Shown here one piece after another: positions 5,108 through 7,066 of a stretch of 7,066 nt of DNA. The DNA is taken from assembly GCA_947177715.1 (NCBI GenBank), contig CAMWVM010000080.1, positions 1 through 7,066 on the forward strand, read 5' to 3'. The DNA is from an uncultured Ruminococcus sp. (GTDB lineage: Bacteria > Bacillota > Clostridia > Oscillospirales > Ruminococcaceae). Position 1 is the first letter of the stretch. Each line of letters begins with the position of its first letter. Made by a program: the position numbers and the translations under genes. Below the pieces are notes generated by a model. It did not search any database. It was given only the letters and a program-made list of their open reading frames with translations, and was not told the origin of the DNA.

Positions 5108-6097
5108 ATGAGCGTTAAGTTATATTCAAACGAACCGGTGAAAAGGCTTATAAAGTCTATGATTTCCAAGGAACGTGAGCCGCATTCTATAGTAATTACA
5201 GGCGAAAGAGGACAAGGCAAAAAGGCTTTGGCGAAGTATATTGCGGCGTCGCTTTTATGCGAAGCAGGACAGGGTGAGCCATGCGGAGAATGCAAGTCTT
5301 GCAGAATGCTGGAAAGGGGCGGACACCCGGATTTTATCACTGCTAATGCAAACGAAAATGGAAATTATCAGGTTGATATAATAAGAGAACTGGTTTCGGA
5401 TGCTGTTGTGAAGCCAAATGAGGGAAAATTTAAGGTGTATTTAATTCCTGATTTAGACAGATCTTTAAACACATCGGTTCAGGTTCAGAACATACTTTTA
5501 AAGCTGATAGAAGAACCTCCTGAGCACTGTATAATAATTTTGACTGCGGCAACGAAAGAGATTTTTCTTGAAACGGTTATTTCAAGGGTTTTATGCTTGA
5601 ATGTTTTGCCATGCAATGATGAGGAATGCAGGAATTACCTTGAAAATAGGTATGGACAATACGGAGATTACACTTCCAAGGACTTTGAATGTGCGGCGGC
5701 TTTCGGAGGAGGAACCATTGGAAGGTGCATTGAATATCTTGAAGACAAGTCTGTAGCTTTAGCGATGGACATTGCAAAGCTTGGCGCTGAAGCTATTTGC
5801 AAAGGAAGCGAATATGAACTTTTAAAGGCTTTTTTTGCAGCAGACGGTAAGAAGGCAATATTTCGCAGGGTGATTGAATTGCTACAAGAGGCGTTCAGGG
5901 ACGCTTTAATTTTAAGGCTTGGTTTTGATAAGACGGTGGGGTGTATGCCGGAAATGTCGGCAAAGCTTGCCGGAAGGTTCAATATTGACGGATGTCGGGG
6001 GATATGTGAACTTTTGGGAGATTACATTAACAGAATTGATGCAAATGCAAATCTTACGCTGGCGATGAATAGTCTTGCGGCAAGATTTTTTAGATAA
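5108..6097 (+). CDS. holB: DNA polymerase III subunit delta' (clamp-loader subunit)
   Basis: A 329-residue AAA+ clamp-loader subunit, the same length as B. subtilis HolB. It acts with delta and tau/gamma to load the beta sliding clamp at the replication fork. Residues 32-39 (GERGQGKK) form a P-loop-like turn in which the usual Ser/Thr is Lys, so ATP binding is doubtful, as is common in delta'. Four cysteines (C51, C59, C62, C65, in CGECKSC context) make the zinc module, followed by HPDF (73-76). The Walker B region is degenerate (VYLIPDLDR, 110-118), then LKLIEEPPEHC (131-141) and the arginine-finger motif SRV (159-161, SRC in most relatives). The C-terminal half is the helical collar domain. 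It lies between the structured RNA and ricT in the conserved yaaQ-holB-yaaT order. No better in-frame start lies upstream. Confidence 0.93.
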   Translation: MSVKLYSNEPVKRLIKSMISKEREPHSIVITGERGQGKKALAKYIAASLLCEAGQGEPCGECKSCRMLERGGHPDFITANANENGNYQVDIIRELVSDAVVKPNEGKFKVYLIPDLDRSLNTSVQVQNILLKLIEEPPEHCIIILTAATKEIFLETVISRVLCLNVLPCNDEECRNYLENRYGQYGDYTSKDFECAAAFGGGTIGRCIEYLEDKSVALAMDIAKLGAEAICKGSEYELLKAFFAADGKKAIFRRVIELLQEAFRDALILRLGFDKTVGCMPEMSAKLAGRFNIDGCRGICELLGDYINRIDANANLTLAMNSLAARFFR

Positions 6098-6129
6098 ATT
6101 TACGCTTTTTATGAAAGGAAAACATATTT

Positions 6130-6993
6130 ATGGTTAAAATAATAGGAGTAAGATTTAAAAGCATAGGAAAGATATATTACTTTGAACCCAATGGACTTGA
6201 CATTAAACTTGAAGACAGCGTTATTGTTGAAACAGCCAGAGGAATTGAATGCGGCGAGGTAGTTATTGTGGATAGGGAGATTGATGAAAATGAGTTTACC
6301 GCTCCTATAAAGCCAGTTATAAGGATAGCTACAAATCAGGATTTTGACGTTATTGAAAAGAATAAGAAAAAAGAGCAGGACGCTTTTAAAATCTGTGAAG
6401 AAAAGATTAAAAAGCATGGTCTTAAGATGAACCTCATTGATGTTGAATGCACATTTGATAACAACAAAATGCTCTTTTACTTTACTGCTGAGAACAGGGT
6501 GGATTTCAGGGAGCTTGTCAAGGATCTGGCGGCAGTATTCCGTACGAGAATTGAACTGAGGCAGATTGGAGTTAGAGATGAAGCTAAAAAGTTAGGCGGC
6601 CTTGGAATATGCGGTCAGCCGTTTTGCTGTTCAAGATTTTTGGGTGAATTCCAGCCGGTTTCTATTAAAATGGCTAAGGAACAATCTCTTTCCCTTAATC
6701 CGACAAAGATTTCGGGAACCTGCGGAAGACTTATGTGTTGTTTAAAATATGAACAGGAAAGCTATGAGGAGCTTTTAAAGGTTACTCCTAAGGTTGGCGC
6801 TGTAGTCAAGACTGCGGACGGCAGAGGAATTGTTGAAGATGTAAATCTGCTTACCGGCAAGCTCAGGGTGAAAATGGACAAGACAGACGCTGTTGCTACG
6901 GTTGATAAAAAAGATGTTGAGGTTATCAAGGACGCAGTTATCAGGGTTGACAAGGATGAAATCAAGGCTTTAAAGGCTCTTGAGGACAAGTAG
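6130..6993 (+). CDS. ricT: RicT/YaaT, PSP1-domain Fe-S protein of the Ric complex
   Basis: A 287-residue PSP1-domain protein homologous to B. subtilis RicT (YaaT). With RicA (YmcA) and RicF (YlbF) it forms the Y-complex, which carries [4Fe-4S] clusters and promotes RNase Y-dependent maturation of selected mRNAs, influencing competence, biofilm formation and sporulation. The N-terminal part (~1-60) is beta-rich, the PSP1 domain covers roughly 60-145, and two cysteine groups follow: C161, C166 and C167 (CGQPFCC), then C198, C203 and C204 (CGRLMCC). These are the likely cluster ligands. The C-terminal ~80 residues form a basic beta domain with a helical end. An AAAGGAA ribosome site lies 9 nt before the ATG, and the 32-nt gap after holB implies one operon. 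The stop codon sits in a hairpin loop at 6982-6998. Identity is confident. Confidence 0.95.
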   Translation: MVKIIGVRFKSIGKIYYFEPNGLDIKLEDSVIVETARGIECGEVVIVDREIDENEFTAPIKPVIRIATNQDFDVIEKNKKKEQDAFKICEEKIKKHGLKMNLIDVECTFDNNKMLFYFTAENRVDFRELVKDLAAVFRTRIELRQIGVRDEAKKLGGLGICGQPFCCSRFLGEFQPVSIKMAKEQSLSLNPTKISGTCGRLMCCLKYEQESYEELLKVTPKVGAVVKTADGRGIVEDVNLLTGKLRVKMDKTDAVATVDKKDVEVIKDAVIRVDKDEIKALKALEDK

Positions 6994-6998
6994 TCCTC
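6982..6998 (+). other. Hairpin spanning the ricT stop codon
   Basis: GAGGAC (6982-6987) and GTCCTC (6993-6998) form a perfect 6-bp stem, extendable by two G-U pairs, around the loop AAGTA, so the TAG (6991-6993) lies at the loop/stem junction. No U-tract follows, so it is not a standard rho-independent terminator. It could mark the start of the hairpin-rich tract that continues to the window edge. Confidence 0.45.
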
Positions 6999-7002
6999 GG
7001 TC

Positions 7003-7066
7003 GGGGCAATTCCCCACTGAAACCCTAAGGGGCTAACGCCCAGTCGTTTGTTGAATGACGGGGCGA
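7003..7066. repeat. GC-rich hairpin tract, cut by the window edge
   Basis: Several short palindromes follow ricT closely: GGGG/CCCC around CAATT (7003-7015), GGGC/GCCC around TAAC (7030-7041), and GCCC-N-GTC (7038-7045) with GAC-N-GGGC (7057-7064). The tract is richer in GC than the flanking genes, has no ORF, and ends the window inside GGGGCGA. It could be a REP-like dispersed repeat or the 5' part of a structured RNA. Its first 15 bases resemble the stretch after darA (4779-4798). Confidence 0.4.

Noticed and set aside
5104..5109. TATAAT as a -10 box for holB
   Set aside because: It overlaps the holB ATG, would give a start inside the coding sequence, and has no -35 at the right spacing.
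5108..5340. Loss of the Walker A Ser/Thr in HolB as evidence of a broken gene
   Set aside because: Delta' subunits are often not ATPases and B. subtilis HolB also departs from the Walker A consensus. The rest of the protein is full length and intact.

Overview
The window looks like a chromosomal segment of a low-to-moderate GC Firmicute of class Clostridia, plausibly an uncultured gut Oscillospiraceae- or Lachnospiraceae-like species. The main reason is the rightward series YaaO-type decarboxylase, DarA/PstA c-di-AMP receptor, DNA polymerase III delta' (holB) and RicT/YaaT. This matches the Bacillus subtilis yaaO-tmk-yaaQ-yaaR-holB-yaaT neighbourhood, but here no tmk or yaaR is present and an unrecognised membrane protein sits just before darA. 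Shine-Dalgarno sites are of the strong AGGAG type, and several genes use GTG or TTG starts.

Left part (1-1603). A leftward two-gene operon encodes a small DUF896/YnzC protein and a WYL-domain transcription regulator. It has a consensus-like extended -10 promoter at 1575-1603, a predicted leader of about 148 nt, and a symmetric rho-independent terminator at 126-155 beyond its end.

Middle left (1643-2341). A divergent promoter carries a LexA/SOS box just downstream of the predicted transcription start. It drives two overlapping small genes: a helical coiled-coil protein and an orphan sigma-70 region-4-like protein. This is probably a DNA-damage-induced regulatory module of unknown target, possibly a relic of a mobile element.

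Right part (2415-6993). The yaaO-like gene, the membrane protein gene and darA (the last two overlapping in ATGA) are followed by a 333-bp gap before holB and ricT. The gap is not empty. It holds a GC-rich, hairpin-dense element of about 216 nt closed by a long-range helix (4824-4833 with 5032-5039), preceded by an extended -10 promoter whose predicted start falls at the closing helix. I read it as a structured noncoding RNA. By remembered length and architecture it best fits the raiA-motif RNA class, but I could not check this against a covariance model. It is the most interesting object in the window.

The right edge (6982-7066) is a GC-rich tract of short hairpins that starts in the ricT stop codon and is cut by the window end. 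No tRNA, rRNA, CRISPR array or complete insertion sequence is visible.
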